A stretch of DNA of 64,000 bases from CAIWHR01 sp963813415 (GTDB taxonomy: Bacteria > Pseudomonadota > Gammaproteobacteria > Burkholderiales > Casimicrobiaceae), in contig CAWEYW010000001.1 of NCBI GenBank assembly GCA_963813415.1, positions 407,401 through 471,400 on the forward strand, in the 5' to 3' direction. How positions within the stretch are numbered: the first letter of the stretch is position 1; each line of letters opens with the position of its first letter. The translations under genes were made by a program, and so were the position numbers. Below, in pieces: positions 18,214 through 27,782 of the stretch. The notes below the pieces were generated by a model. That model saw nothing but the letters and a program-made list of their open reading frames with translations, made no database searches and had not been told where the DNA came from.

Positions 18214-18527
18214 CGCACGCCAGCTGAACGTAGAGGCCGAGTACGGCGTTCCACGGCGCAGGTACTCGGCATCACGACCCGCGTTTAGCGTTTTGCCGCG
18301 TCGACTGGTCGGTCAAATCGCAGGGCTGCGACCTCAGGCCCGGTCTGCGAACTTCGCCCGACCGTCGCAAACCGACCCAAAGCGGAATCTGCTCGCCGTC
18401 CTCGCCGACTAGCGATCAGCGGAGTTGCACAGTTGAAGTAGGACAAGTCGACCCGCGATTACGCCTTCTCACGCGCGACCAGCGGCCGCTCTTGGGCCGG
18501 GACATGCGTGCCTCCCGACTGCACGAG
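18214..18527. other. Intergenic region downstream of carbonic anhydrase
   Basis: About 310 bases between convergent genes. Apart from the inverted repeat at 18236-18270 listed separately, I see no coding or RNA signal. Confidence 0.4.
18236..18270 (+). terminator. Inverted repeat, possible terminator of carbonic anhydrase gene
   Basis: A perfect 9-base stem (GCCGAGTAC ... GTACTCGGC) with a 17-base loop begins 23 bases after the stop. No T run follows, so an intrinsic terminator is uncertain; it may instead protect the transcript 3' end. Confidence 0.45.
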
Positions 18528-18977
18528 TCACGCCGCGGGCACGGCGGACGAGTGGTGATCCACGATGTGCCACCGACCGTCGTGATACCGCAGCACCATG
18601 CTGAAGCGCGCCGGCCGCACTACTGGCTTGCCATTATCCGTTTCGGAGAACGTGTAGGTCCCCGAGTCCACCGCCATGTCCCCGTAGACGCGAATGTGCT
18701 GTTCCCCGATCACAGCTTTGTAGTCGGGCGGCACCCGTTTGAGGATTCCGAAGTATTCGCGAACCTTATCGGGCGTTGCGCGAATCGTGGGGGACCGTGT
18801 TCCCCAAAGCACGGCGTCCGGGTCGTAGAACGCGACAACTCGATCCACATCGTGCCCACTCATGCCGGCGGCCCAATCCTGAACGAGCGCGGAGATCTGC
18901 TGCTTCGATGTGTCTGGTGGAACGGTCTGGCAGCCAACGAGCGCGATAGCTGCGAACGACGCAAGAACAGCACGCAT
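18528..18977 (-). CDS. SnoaL/DUF4440-like lipoprotein
   Basis: A 149-residue protein with a lipoprotein signal (hydrophobic run then LVGC, Cys near 16) and one domain of the NTF2/SnoaL fold, with typical 'VVAFYDPDAVLWG' and 'SMVLRYHDGRWHIVDHHSS' elements. These domains bind small ligands or act as accessory domains; no catalytic assignment is possible. GGAGGA precedes the ATG at 18977, which decides the start over an upstream one. It is probably outer-membrane anchored. Confidence 0.75.
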   Translation of the reverse strand: MRAVLASFAAIALVGCQTVPPDTSKQQISALVQDWAAGMSGHDVDRVVAFYDPDAVLWGTRSPTIRATPDKVREYFGILKRVPPDYKAVIGEQHIRVYGDMAVDSGTYTFSETDNGKPVVRPARFSMVLRYHDGRWHIVDHHSSAVPAA

Positions 18978-19314
18978 AGAGTCCTCCGTATCATCGGCGC
19001 AAGCGGAGATAGTTTTGCGCACGCTTGCTTGGCCCAAAACAAATGCCCCGCCTAGCCTACGCGCGGAAGCTTCCGGAGTCTGTAGGACAAATCCTACACC
19101 CGGACGGAGCGTTCCTGTCGTTAGGCGATGCCCCCGGTTGCGCCTGCACCCGGTCGCTTAACGCCACCCGCGAACCGGCGGCGCGGCTTCGCGGAGCCTT
19201 ACTCGCGAAGTGGCGCGGTCGGCTCCTATATCAGTGGTCTGCGGCCGCTTGTGGTTTTCAGCCCTTCGTCCAATGGCCGCTGCTGGCCGCGAACCGCCTG
19301 TTCGCCGACCCTGC
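18978..19314. other. Intergenic region with a perfect hairpin
   Basis: About 340 bases between the lipoprotein start and the transporter remnant stop. It contains the palindrome at 19081-19098 (listed separately). No gene is evident. Confidence 0.4.
19081..19098. repeat. Palindromic element
   Basis: Perfect inverted repeat TGTAGGA-CAAA-TCCTACA (7-base stem, 4-base loop). It has the look of a dispersed intergenic palindrome or an operator. It lies about 100 bases upstream of the SnoaL-like gene start on the opposite strand. Confidence 0.5.
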
Positions 19315-20197
19315 TTAACCAAGCGCGAGCGCCATGACGCCGAACGCGATGAGGGCCGCGCCAGCGATGCGTGCCAGACGGTCACGCTCGCCAAGCAATT
19401 GGCCGCCGATCAGCGCGGCGAACAGCATCGAGACCTCGCGCGCGGGCGCAACGTGCGAGAGCGGCGCGGCCTTCATGGCATACAGCACGAGCACGTAGCC
19501 GATCGGGCTGATGGCCGCCACGAGCAGTGCATGCTTCCACTGCTTGCGCCAGTGCTGGGCGGCGATCACCCGGTCGCGCAGCACAATCGGGAGCAAGAAC
19601 AGCAGCCGCACGAAGTTGCCGTAGTAGTCGAGCAGGATCGGAGACATCAGCACGAACTTGACCGCATAGCCGTCGGCCACGGTGTAGCTGGCGATGAATA
19701 CGCCGGTCAACAGTCCGTAGAGCATGCCCGTGCGAATACCGGACTGCTTTGCCGGGTCGTGCGCGGCGCGAAACAGCCCCGGTCCGCCGGCGATGAAGAA
19801 CACCCCCGCCACCACGGCGAAGATGCCCACCACGCCGAACGCCGTGATCTGCTCGCCGAGCACCAGTATCGCTATCAGCGAGGAGAGCAGCGGCCCGGAG
19901 CCGCGCGCCAGCGGATACACAACGGTCAGGTCGGCCTTGCGGTAGCCACGCAGTAGCGCGATGTAATACAGCACGTGCAGCATTCCACTCACGACGACGA
20001 ACCCCCACTCCACGCTGCCCCAGGTCGGCAGCGACGTCCCAGCCCAGCCAGATGCCCAGCGGCGCCCACATCAGCGCCATGAGCAGGCCGGTGAACGTAG
20101 CGAAACGCGCGTCGCCGCCTGCCTTCTTGGCGGCGATGTTCCAGACGGCGTGGATCAGGCCGGCGAGGATGACGAGCGCGAGGGACGAGGCAGGCAT
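19315..20197 (-). pseudogene. EamA/DMT-family permease with one-base frameshift
   Basis: Ten-helix drug/metabolite-type exporter of about 294 codons in total. The N-terminus (LAGLIHAVWNIAAKKAGG, first helices) is in one frame and the rest, from WGSVEWGFVVVSGMLHVLYY to the end, in another. The shift lies around 20020-20036 beside a GGG. Total length 883 is a multiple of three plus one, consistent with a single inserted base. Both EamA repeats are otherwise intact, so a sequence error is as likely as real inactivation. Substrate unknown. Confidence 0.8.
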
Positions 20198-20576
20198 GGA
20201 GCGAAACCAAAGCGGATGATCCTGATGCGGCTTCGATTGTCTCCCAAGTTCGCACGGCGGTAATTCTCATTGAATTCGATCACGCGGCAACAGCCGCGAC
20301 CCAACCGCGAAGAGTATTGATGCAAGTGACTATCTATCCGATCGAGGCGCGCGACCGCGCCGCCTGGAACCACTTCGGGACAGCCTATATGTGGTTGACG
20401 AGTCGATTGGAGTCCTGCGCGGCGAGCCCGCGCACCGGAGTCGGAATTGATCGTCATCAACGTCCGCACTCCCAATGGGACTAACGTGGATTTCCTGCTG
20501 AGGGTGATCGAGTCGCGGACGGGCCTGTCCCTGTCCTACGCACTCGATCAGGGCAGGCAACCATGAGGAGTCAACG
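20198..20576. other. Intergenic region with a short unassigned ORF
   Basis: About 380 bases. A plus-strand frame open from 20399 to 20565 (LIVINVRTPNGTN in its middle) has no ATG and no recognisable family, and could be decayed coding sequence. Nothing else is supported. Confidence 0.35.
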
Positions 20577-20867
20577 ATGGCAACGTACATCGCAGTGATC
20601 AGCTTCACTGACCAAGGCATTCGAAACATCAAGGAGTCACCTAATCGCCTTGCGGCCGCTGCGAAGTTGGCCGAATCAATGGGCGTCAAAGTGAAGCAAG
20701 CGTTCTGGACGTTCGGTCAGTTTGACATGGTGACCATTTCGGAAGGACCTGACGAAGCAATCGCAGCATGGATGTACAAAGTAGGGTCGATGGGGAATAT
20801 CAGGTCGACCACTCTGCGGGCATTCACCGCGGAGGAAATGCAGAAGATCGTCGCCAATATCCCGTGA
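20577..20867 (+). CDS. GYD-domain protein
   Basis: A 96-residue cytosolic protein with the alpha/beta GYD fold, related to ferredoxin-like barrels. The family's GxYD-type turn appears here as FGQFDMVTISEGPDE. GAGGAG lies 7 bases before the ATG. The function of this family is not established. Isolated gene in the small-gene region between the integrase remnants. Confidence 0.8.
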   Translation: MATYIAVISFTDQGIRNIKESPNRLAAAAKLAESMGVKVKQAFWTFGQFDMVTISEGPDEAIAAWMYKVGSMGNIRSTTLRAFTAEEMQKIVANIP

Positions 20868-21256
20868 CGCTTCGCTGGCCCGGCCCCGACCGGACCGGGC
20901 CAACGCCACTCCCCGTTCCGTAAGGTCGTTGAATTGATGCCGCCGCTCGTCTATCGAGGCTGCGCCAAACTCGATGGACATTCGCCTACCGTTTGACGGT
21001 TGGCGCGATCGGACCGCGAGACGGCCGAAGATATCGCGCAGCGAGAAACGCTGATTGCCAAGACGTTCATGCGCGTCGCGAGTTCGCTGCGCCATCGCGA
21101 GACAGATACGTACCCGCGCTCGGTGGACAGCGCAAGAGTGAACGGAGTTGTGTCACGAACGGCCGCTTCGGAGCAAACTCGCGAACGTCCCGTCTTGGCC
21201 GGCGTGCGACAGCCGCAGGTTCGCCAAAGTGGCCGCCCCGCGGCCTGGTCGCGTAC
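20868..21256. other. Intergenic region
   Basis: About 390 bases between convergent small genes. Candidate frames are Arg-rich shadows; I see no RNA gene, repeat or terminator. Confidence 0.4.
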
Positions 21257-21505
21257 CTAACGGTAGAAGGCCTCAACCTTGCCCTTGAGCTTGATCAGTA
21301 GCGGACGGCCCTTTCGGTCCACTGTCTTGCCGGCCGGCACTTTGACCCACCCTTCACTGATGCTGTATTCCTCCACGTCCTTTCGTTCCTTGTCGTTCAG
21401 GAGAATGCCGATGTCGTGCTCGACGACGGCGGCCACGTAGTGCGGGCTGCGCGGATCCACGGAGAGATGGTCGGGCAGAGGCGGGCGTTGCGGGATGTCC
21501 GTCAT
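21257..21505 (-). CDS. DUF3297-family small protein
   Basis: An 82-residue protein matching the family layout: LPDHLSVDPRSPHYV at the start, EHDIGI, then GWVKVPAGKTVDRKGRP and IKLKGKVEAFYR at the end. Such proteins are widespread in Proteobacteria and of unknown role. It lies just downstream of the integrase remnant on the same strand. Confidence 0.85.
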   Translation of the reverse strand: MTDIPQRPPLPDHLSVDPRSPHYVAAVVEHDIGILLNDKERKDVEEYSISEGWVKVPAGKTVDRKGRPLLIKLKGKVEAFYR

Positions 21506-21580
21506 CGGGTGCTTTCCGTTCTCGAATGCGGCGAACTATAGCAACTGCGCTGTCACAGATTAAGCGCCTCCAGCAACCAG

Positions 21581-22167
21581 CATCGATCCCCAGGTACCTG
21601 ACGGTGCTCTCGAGCTTGCTGTGGCCGAGCAGAAGCTGCACGGCCCGCAGGTTCCTCGTGCGCCGATTAATCAGCGTCGGCTGGAATGCGGCGCATCGAA
21701 TAGGTGCCGTAGGCCGCCGGGTCGAGCCCGATCGACCCGGCCCAGGAGCCGACGATCCGGGAATACTGCCGGGTCGACAAGTGCGGCGATTCCGACAGCC
21801 GGCTGGGAAAGAGGTAATGCTCCGGCTTCAGCCGCGCGGCAGCAATCCAGGCCGCGACCGCGTCACGCGTTTGCTCGGTGATTTCGAACTGCACAGGCCG
21901 CTGGGTCTTCTGCTGCATCACGATCGCGCGGGGGGCGACATGACTGCCCTGTACCACGTCGTGGACGCGAAGCCCGACCAGATCGCATCCGCGCAGCTTG
22001 CTGTCGATAGCGAGGTTGAACAGCGCAAGCTCCCGGGTTCGATGGTCGAGTTGCAGCCGAATCCGGATCGCCCAGATCTCCTGCAGCTTCAGCGGGGGCT
22101 TCTGGCCGAGCAGCTTGCCCTTGTTCCCCGGTGTTAGCGCGCCCAGTGGCTTCATTGGCGTATCCAT
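21581..22167 (-). pseudogene. Tyrosine-type integrase remnant, frameshifted and truncated
   Basis: Phage-type integrase with intact N-terminal and core regions (IDSKLRGCDLVGLRV, SPHLSTRQYSRI, YGTYSMRR). A one-base insertion around 21680 shifts the frame; the last catalytic segment then reads LLLGHSKLESTVRYLGID in another frame and stops matching the family after that. The catalytic Arg near MRR, the His of LLGHSK and the Tyr of VRYLGI can be seen, but across two frames. Its 5' 190 bases are repeated at 17251-17440. Confidence 0.85.
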
Positions 22168-22258
22168 GAGTCGCTCCTTCGTTGTGTGAAAGGAGCGTCA
22201 TGTTGATCCCGGGCCAACGGGCGGTTCACGACCCCACAGCGGCTGTTCGCCAGGCGGC
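22070..22258. repeat. Direct repeat copy B: integrase 5' end and upstream region
   Basis: Second copy of the 190-base repeat described at 17251-17440, here attached to the longer integrase remnant. It shares GCCAACGGGCGGTTCACGAC in the leader about 65 bases upstream of the integrase ATG. Confidence 0.75.
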
Positions 22259-22455
22259 GTGGAATGCTTGCTTCGTGCCCCAAAGCGGCCAGCCAATCGG
22301 CATGCAGCGCTGCCCGAACGGTGGCGCGGGCGAGCTGAAGATCATCGCGGCGCTCCCGGGGGCGAGCGGGTTTCTGCGGAACGGCGCGCCGGCGGTCCCC
22401 ATGGCCGAACGCGATTCCGGCACAATCTTGCGCTCGTCGTGCTTCGGAGCCCGCC

Positions 22456-23679
22456 ATGCCCATGGAGTCCGTGTACAGGCCGTTCCCCGGACTGCGCCAG
22501 ATGGTTGCCGATTCCGGCGGGCTCTACCTCGCCAACGCGGTGATCGCATTCATCTTCGCCGCCTCGGGGCCGGTCGCGATCATCCTCGCCGTCGGTGCGC
22601 ATGGTGGGCTGAGCGAGTCCGATCTGGCGTCGTGGATCTTCGGCTCGTTTTTTCTCAACGGGCTGATCACCCTGCTCTTTTGCACGCTGTACCGGCAGCC
22701 GCTGGTCTTCTTCTGGACGATCCCGGGAACGGTGCTGGTTGGCCAGGCGCTCGGCCACCTCAGCTGGGCCGAGATCATCGGCGCCTTCCACGCCACCGGA
22801 CTGCTGATGCTGGTGCTGGGCCTCTCGGGCTGGGTACGGCGCGCGATGCAAGCCGTGCCGATGCCGATCGTGATGGGGATGGTGGCGGGCGTGTTCCTGC
22901 GCTTCGGCCTGGGCCTGGTGTACGCGGTGCGGGACGACTTCTGGATCGCCGCGCCGATGATCGTCGCCTTCCTAGTGCTCGGCGCCTCGGGCAGATGGTC
23001 GCCCCGGCTACCGCCGCTGATCGGCGCGCTCTTCGTCGGCGCGGCGGCAATCGCCCTCCTCGGCAAGTTCCATCCGCACGGCTGGGCGCTGCACGCGCTC
23101 GCCCATCCCAACCTGTACGCGCCCGTGTTCTCGTGGCGCGCGATGGTGGAGCTGGTCATCCCGCTCGCGATCACCGTGCTGGTGGTGCAAAACGGCCAAG
23201 GGATCGCGGTACTCGCGGCCGCAGAGCACGAGCCGCCGATCAACGCGATCACCGTGGCCTGCGGCGTGGGCTCGATGCTTGCCGCGCTGGTCGGCACGGT
23301 CTCGACCTGCCTCACCGGCCCCGTCAACGCGATCGTCTCGGGTTCGGGCGAGCGGCAGCGGCAGTACACCGCCGGCATCGCCGTGGGTGCGCTCGCGCTG
23401 GCGTTCGGGCTGCTCGCGCCTCTGTTCACCCGGCTGATGCTCGCCACGCCACCCGCGTTCATCGGCACGCTCGCCGGCCTCGCCATGCTGCGCGTGCTCC
23501 AGACGGCGTTCAATGTGTCTTTCCGCGAGCGCTTCACACTCGGTGCGCTCGTCACGTTCCTCGTCACGGTGGCCGACGTGCCGATCTTCAACGTCGGGGC
23601 GCCGTTCTGGGGATTGGTGATCGGCTACGCCGTGTCGCGCCTGCTCGAGCGCAAGGACTTCGGCGCTGCCGGTGCCTGA
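22456..23679 (+). CDS. benE: BenE-family (benzoate/proton symporter-like) transporter
   Basis: Inner-membrane transporter of 407 residues with about 12 helices. Family stretches include FFWTIPGTVLVGQAL, PMPIVMGMVAGVFL, TVLVVQNGQGIAVL and CLTGPVNAIVS. BenE members import benzoate or related aromatic acids by proton symport. No aromatic degradation genes lie next to it, so the substrate is open. The ATG at 22456 has only a weak ribosome site; the next Met is 2 codons on. Confidence 0.88.
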   Translation: MPMESVYRPFPGLRQMVADSGGLYLANAVIAFIFAASGPVAIILAVGAHGGLSESDLASWIFGSFFLNGLITLLFCTLYRQPLVFFWTIPGTVLVGQALGHLSWAEIIGAFHATGLLMLVLGLSGWVRRAMQAVPMPIVMGMVAGVFLRFGLGLVYAVRDDFWIAAPMIVAFLVLGASGRWSPRLPPLIGALFVGAAAIALLGKFHPHGWALHALAHPNLYAPVFSWRAMVELVIPLAITVLVVQNGQGIAVLAAAEHEPPINAITVACGVGSMLAALVGTVSTCLTGPVNAIVSGSGERQRQYTAGIAVGALALAFGLLAPLFTRLMLATPPAFIGTLAGLAMLRVLQTAFNVSFRERFTLGALVTFLVTVADVPIFNVGAPFWGLVIGYAVSRLLERKDFGAAGA

Positions 23680-24081
23680 GCCGAAACCCATCCGGCGCCG
23701 GCGCCGCCAGCACCGCAGCAGGCGTAATCGGGCGCGGCGTTGACGCAAATCAGGGCCGCGGCGCGGCACCGTGGAATGACTGCCTGACGGCACCGGCGTA
23801 ACCGCGAGGACGTTCGGCCGCTCTGTCGCCCTGCCCGCCGCGCCTGCGGAAAGCCGAGCAACCATCGCGGTGCGGCTTGAACTACCGCAATCGGCACGAG
23901 CGGCCGTTCCCGACCACGGCTGCTGGCGGCTGAATTGTCGTGAAGCGGGCGGAGCTTGGTTCGCCCAACCGCGCCCAGCCATGTGCCACGGTAGCGCTGG
24001 CGGCAAGCAGCTGCCAGCGCGCATTGGAAGGAATGGCTGGAGGTGGCGGCGGCTTCGGGGTGACGTGATGGCGCCGACAAC
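23680..24081. other. Intergenic region between convergent genes
   Basis: About 400 bases between benE and the M20 peptidase stop. It begins with a short GC-palindromic run (CCGGCGCCGGCGCCG near 23693) that could form a hairpin after benE. No T run and no gene are seen. Confidence 0.35.
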
Positions 24082-25239
24082 CTAAAGCCGCATGATGGTG
24101 AGTGCGATCGCTTGCGCGCGCGGGACGAGCGATCGCAAGTCCAGCCATTCATCAGGCGTGTGAGGCTTGCCGCCCACCGGCCCCGTCGCACAAACGGTGG
24201 GAATGCCCGCCGCCGCGGTGAGACCGGAATCGGCCGACCCACCGGTGAACTCTCCTTCGACTTGGAAGCCAAGGTCCGCGGCCGCTCGGGCGTAGGTATC
24301 GAACAGCGCCTTGCTCGCAGCCGACTGGGTGAGCGGCAGGAAGCTTCCCTCCGAGACGATTCGCGCGGTACTTCCCTCGAGCTCGGCGTGGTTCACGATT
24401 CCGAGCACCTTGTCCCGCGCGGTGGCCATCGTGTCCAGAGTCGTAAACCGCACATCGATCGATGCCCGCGCGCGATCCGCCACGGTGTTGACGGAACTGC
24501 CGCCTGCGATTGTGCCGACGTTCACGGTGGTGCCCTGCTCGTAATCGGTCAATCCGTGCAAGCGGAGCACCTTGCGGCACAAAGCCTCGATCGCGCTCAC
24601 TCCTTCCCGGTGATTCACGCCGGAATGAGCGGGTTTACCGGTCACTTCGATATCGAGGAACAGTGCACCTTTGCGCCCCGTCACGACATTCCCGGTGGGC
24701 CGCCCGGGCTCGCCGTTCAGGACGGCTCGCGCCCCCCGAGCCGCAGCTTCAATCACAGGACGCGATGACGGTGACGCAATTTCCTCGTCGGCCGTATACA
24801 GCGCCACCAACGGGATCGGTGCGCCGAGCCGGGCGAAGGTCTCGAGAACGAAGGTATTGATGACGAGACCACCCTTCATGTCCGCGACCCCCGGGCCATA
24901 CGCGAGATGCCCGTCGATGCGAAACGGCCGTTGCGCGACGGTGCCCTTCGGGAACACGGTGTCGCAGTGCCCCATGAGCATGGCCGGTCGGTCCTCGCTG
25001 CCGCTCGCTGTTCTCACCAGAGCGCGCAGGCAGTTGCCGTACGTCTCGTTCGGATAGACCTGCGACGAGACGCCGTGCTCGGCGAGATGGTTGCGCAGCA
25101 CCGCCTGCACGGCATCGACACCGGGCTTGTCATAGCTGCCGGAGTCGATGTTGACGAGTTCACGCAGCAGCTCGAGCATTTCCGGACTGGATCGCTCCAG
25201 CGCATCGATCACTTGCTTTTCGTGCGAGCTTAGTGGCAT
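24082..25239 (-). CDS. M20-family metallopeptidase (carboxypeptidase G2-like)
   Basis: Dizinc amidohydrolase/exopeptidase, 385 residues. Zinc and catalytic residues are visible: His in GHCDTVF, bridging Asp in GVADMKGG, catalytic Glu pair in TADEE, Glu in NGEPGR and a C-terminal His in GKPHTPDEW. The dimerisation (lid) domain is in the middle with GKPAHSG. No signal peptide, so cytosolic. Last gene of the HyuAB operon, it likely hydrolyses the N-acyl or N-carbamoyl amino acid-like product. It starts 56 bases after the upstream SDR stop. Confidence 0.9.
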   Translation of the reverse strand: MPLSSHEKQVIDALERSSPEMLELLRELVNIDSGSYDKPGVDAVQAVLRNHLAEHGVSSQVYPNETYGNCLRALVRTASGSEDRPAMLMGHCDTVFPKGTVAQRPFRIDGHLAYGPGVADMKGGLVINTFVLETFARLGAPIPLVALYTADEEIASPSSRPVIEAAARGARAVLNGEPGRPTGNVVTGRKGALFLDIEVTGKPAHSGVNHREGVSAIEALCRKVLRLHGLTDYEQGTTVNVGTIAGGSSVNTVADRARASIDVRFTTLDTMATARDKVLGIVNHAELEGSTARIVSEGSFLPLTQSAASKALFDTYARAAADLGFQVEGEFTGGSADSGLTAAAGIPTVCATGPVGGKPHTPDEWLDLRSLVPRAQAIALTIMRL

Positions 25240-25295
25240 CGCGTCTCCCGAGTAGCAGTCCGGCTAAGGTGAATTGGAGGATGTGGGCGTGCGCT

Positions 25296-26063
25296 TCACC
25301 GGCTGCCCGCGCGGATCAGTTTGCGTCCAGTCAGAAAGCCGCCATCAACGGGTACACAGGCGCCGTGGATGAAGTCGGCCTTATCGGACGCGAGGAACGC
25401 GGCAAGCTCGGCGATGTCCTCGGGCTGTCCGACGCGACCCGCCGGAATGTTGGGCAGGAAATTGCGTTTGTATTCGGCGCTCACGCGTTCACCTTCGACC
25501 TCGATGAGACCCGGTGCGATGGCATTTACGCGGATGCCGTGCGGTGCGAGCTCGTGCGCGAGCGATTTGGTCAGCATCACCACACCCGCTTTGGAGGCGG
25601 AGTAATGAGCCGCCCCCACACGAGCCGAGAATGCTGCTGTCGACGCGAGATTGATGATGACGCCTTTACTCTCACCCGCGATGCACATCCGCGCGAACGC
25701 CTGGGCGCACAGGAACGTGCCCTTGAGATTGACCGCCAGCACTCGATCCCAGCTCGCCTCCGTCATGTCGAGAATGGCGTCGTCCGGATAGATACCGGCA
25801 TTGTTGATGAGCACGGTGGGTGCGCCGAGTGTCGTCGCTACTTCGTGAAACACGGCCTCGACTTGGGCGGCGGACGCGACGTCAAGATGAAATGCAGCCG
25901 CTTTGCCGCCGCGTTCGACGATGCCCGCGGCGACGCTCCGCGCGGCTGGCAAGTCGATGTCGGCAAGTGCCACCGAATGCCCGTACGCTACGAGCGTCTC
26001 AGCGATGGCCCGCCCCAGCCCATGCGCTGCTCCTGTTACGATCGCAACCGATTCGCCTGCCAT
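25296..26063 (-). CDS. Short-chain dehydrogenase/reductase
   Basis: Classical SDR of 255 residues. It has the NAD(P) motif TGAAHGLG, NNAG, catalytic Ser in NLASTAA and YxxxK as YSASK. The Asp after the second strand (LADID) suggests NAD preference. It follows hyuB by 11 bases, so it belongs to the operon and oxidises or reduces an intermediate of the imported compound. Confidence 0.92.
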   Translation of the reverse strand: MAGESVAIVTGAAHGLGRAIAETLVAYGHSVALADIDLPAARSVAAGIVERGGKAAAFHLDVASAAQVEAVFHEVATTLGAPTVLINNAGIYPDDAILDMTEASWDRVLAVNLKGTFLCAQAFARMCIAGESKGVIINLASTAAFSARVGAAHYSASKAGVVMLTKSLAHELAPHGIRVNAIAPGLIEVEGERVSAEYKRNFLPNIPAGRVGQPEDIAELAAFLASDKADFIHGACVPVDGGFLTGRKLIRAGSR

Positions 26064-26074
26064 TTGCCGTTACC

Positions 26075-27778
26075 TCACGCTTCGGTTTCAGCCGCCACGT
26101 CGGCGAGCTCCCGGCGCGACACTGCGTCCTCGAGCCCGGTGACCTTACCGTCGATGATGTCCTGGTGAACGGACTGCTCGCGCCGGTTCCGCGCATCGCC
26201 AAAGCCACCTCCGCCTGCGGTTTCGATCACCAGTCGATCGCCCTTGCGCAGCGTTGTCATCAGCTTGGATGGGATAACTTCCTCGCGACCGTCGGCGCGC
26301 AAGATCATCGAACGCGCCGCAGCGCCGCTGCCGCCGCCGGCCACTCCCGGCACGGAGGAGCGGTGATTCTCGCCGCGATGTGTGAGGAAGATTTCGTCCG
26401 CAAGCGTCTCGTACTCCCGCACGACGCCAAGGCCGCCGCGGTATTCGCCGGCGCCTCCAGAATCCGCCCGGAGCTCGTAGCGCAGCACGCGCAGCGGAAA
26501 GTCGAGCTCGAGTGCCTCCACCGGCATGTTCATCCCGTTCGTCGCGTCCGAGTCGAGCACATCGATGCCGTCAGCGCCGGCTCGGGCTCCAGTACCCCCG
26601 CAGATCACTTCCCCCATGACGAAATTCGTCCCGTCCGCGCACCGGCCCCCGAAGCTCAGCACGTGCTGATTGGCGTTGAAGGCAGGTACGCGATCGGGAA
26701 CGATCTGCGCGAGCGCGCCGATCAAGCAATTGGCGATGAGCTTGATCGTGACGGCGCGCGAATTCACCGGACTCGGCGCTCGTGGGTTGACAAGGCTGCC
26801 ATCGGGGAGGATCAGCGAAACCGGCCGAAAGCAGCCGCCATTGGTTGGAATCGATGCATCGGTGAGCGCCCTCACGGCGAAATAGGCGGCGGCCTGCGAG
26901 CCGGACGGTACGCAGTTGAAAGGTCCCTTTACTTGCGGGCTCGTGCCCGTGAAATCGAACTCGATCGCTCCGTCGCGCGTGGTGGCGCGGACCTCGACCC
27001 GGACCATGCGGTCGAGATCGATGCCGTCGTTGTCGAGATATCCTCCGCAGCGCCAACTCCCTTGCGGCAATGCCCGCAGCGCTTGACGCGTAAGCTTCTC
27101 CGAGCGGTCGAGCAGCACGCCGAAAATGCGTGCGAGCGCGTCGCTACCATATACATCGGCCAGCGCGACAAGCCGTCGCGAGCCAACCGTGCACGCTGCC
27201 ACCTGGGCGCGTAAATCGCCCATGAAGGTGTCCGGCATGCGGACGTTGAGACGCAGTAGCTGGACGAGTGTGTCGTTGTAGGTGCCGCGCTCGCAGAGCC
27301 GAAGCGCGGGAATGCGAACGCCCTCCTGGAAGATCTCGGTGGCGTTTGTCGGCACCGAGCCGGGAGACATCCCGCCAAGATCCTGATGATGCGTCATGGT
27401 CGCGCTCAGGGCGACGACGCGACCGTCATGGAAGACGGGCATCACCACGGCGATGTCCGGTATGTGGGTGCCCCCGGCGTAGGGATCGTTCATGCAAAAC
27501 ACATCGCCCTGTTCCATCGTGCCCACCGGGAATGTTCGAACGATGTTCGCGATGCAGGGGATGAGCGTCGTCAGATGCACGGGAATCGCGCAGGCCTGGG
27601 CGAGCGTTGTCCCGTCCGGCGTGAAGAGACTCGCCGAACAATCCATGCCCTCCTTGACGATCGGCGAGAACGAGCTGCTGAGGAGGGTCCACTGCATCTC
27701 CTCGGCAATGCTTTCAATCTTGTTCCGCACGACCTCGATCGTCACCGGATCACCTTCGGGAGACGTTGCTTTCGTCAT
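26075..27778 (-). CDS. hyuB: Hydantoinase B/oxoprolinase subunit
   Basis: Subunit B of an ATP-dependent cyclic amide hydrolase (hydantoinase/5-oxoprolinase/acetophenone carboxylase superfamily), 567 residues. Features are VTIEVVRNKIESIAEEM at the start, FCMNDPYAGGTHIPDI with metal-binding His and Asp, and GGGGFGDARNR near the end. I chose the ATG at 27778, 4 bases after the hyuA stop; an upstream ATG would overlap hyuA without need. It works with HyuA, which supplies ATP-dependent activation. Confidence 0.93.
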   Translation of the reverse strand: MTKATSPEGDPVTIEVVRNKIESIAEEMQWTLLSSSFSPIVKEGMDCSASLFTPDGTTLAQACAIPVHLTTLIPCIANIVRTFPVGTMEQGDVFCMNDPYAGGTHIPDIAVVMPVFHDGRVVALSATMTHHQDLGGMSPGSVPTNATEIFQEGVRIPALRLCERGTYNDTLVQLLRLNVRMPDTFMGDLRAQVAACTVGSRRLVALADVYGSDALARIFGVLLDRSEKLTRQALRALPQGSWRCGGYLDNDGIDLDRMVRVEVRATTRDGAIEFDFTGTSPQVKGPFNCVPSGSQAAAYFAVRALTDASIPTNGGCFRPVSLILPDGSLVNPRAPSPVNSRAVTIKLIANCLIGALAQIVPDRVPAFNANQHVLSFGGRCADGTNFVMGEVICGGTGARAGADGIDVLDSDATNGMNMPVEALELDFPLRVLRYELRADSGGAGEYRGGLGVVREYETLADEIFLTHRGENHRSSVPGVAGGGSGAAARSMILRADGREEVIPSKLMTTLRKGDRLVIETAGGGGFGDARNRREQSVHQDIIDGKVTGLEDAVSRRELADVAAETEA

Positions 27779-27782
27779 GGCA

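Noticed and set aside
20399..20565. Short plus-strand ORF before the GYD gene
   Set aside because: No start codon of quality, no ribosome site, no recognisable family.
22182..23801. Plus-strand ORF of 539 codons overlapping benE in another frame
   Set aside because: BenE motifs and membrane helices are in the 22456 frame; this one is Arg-rich.
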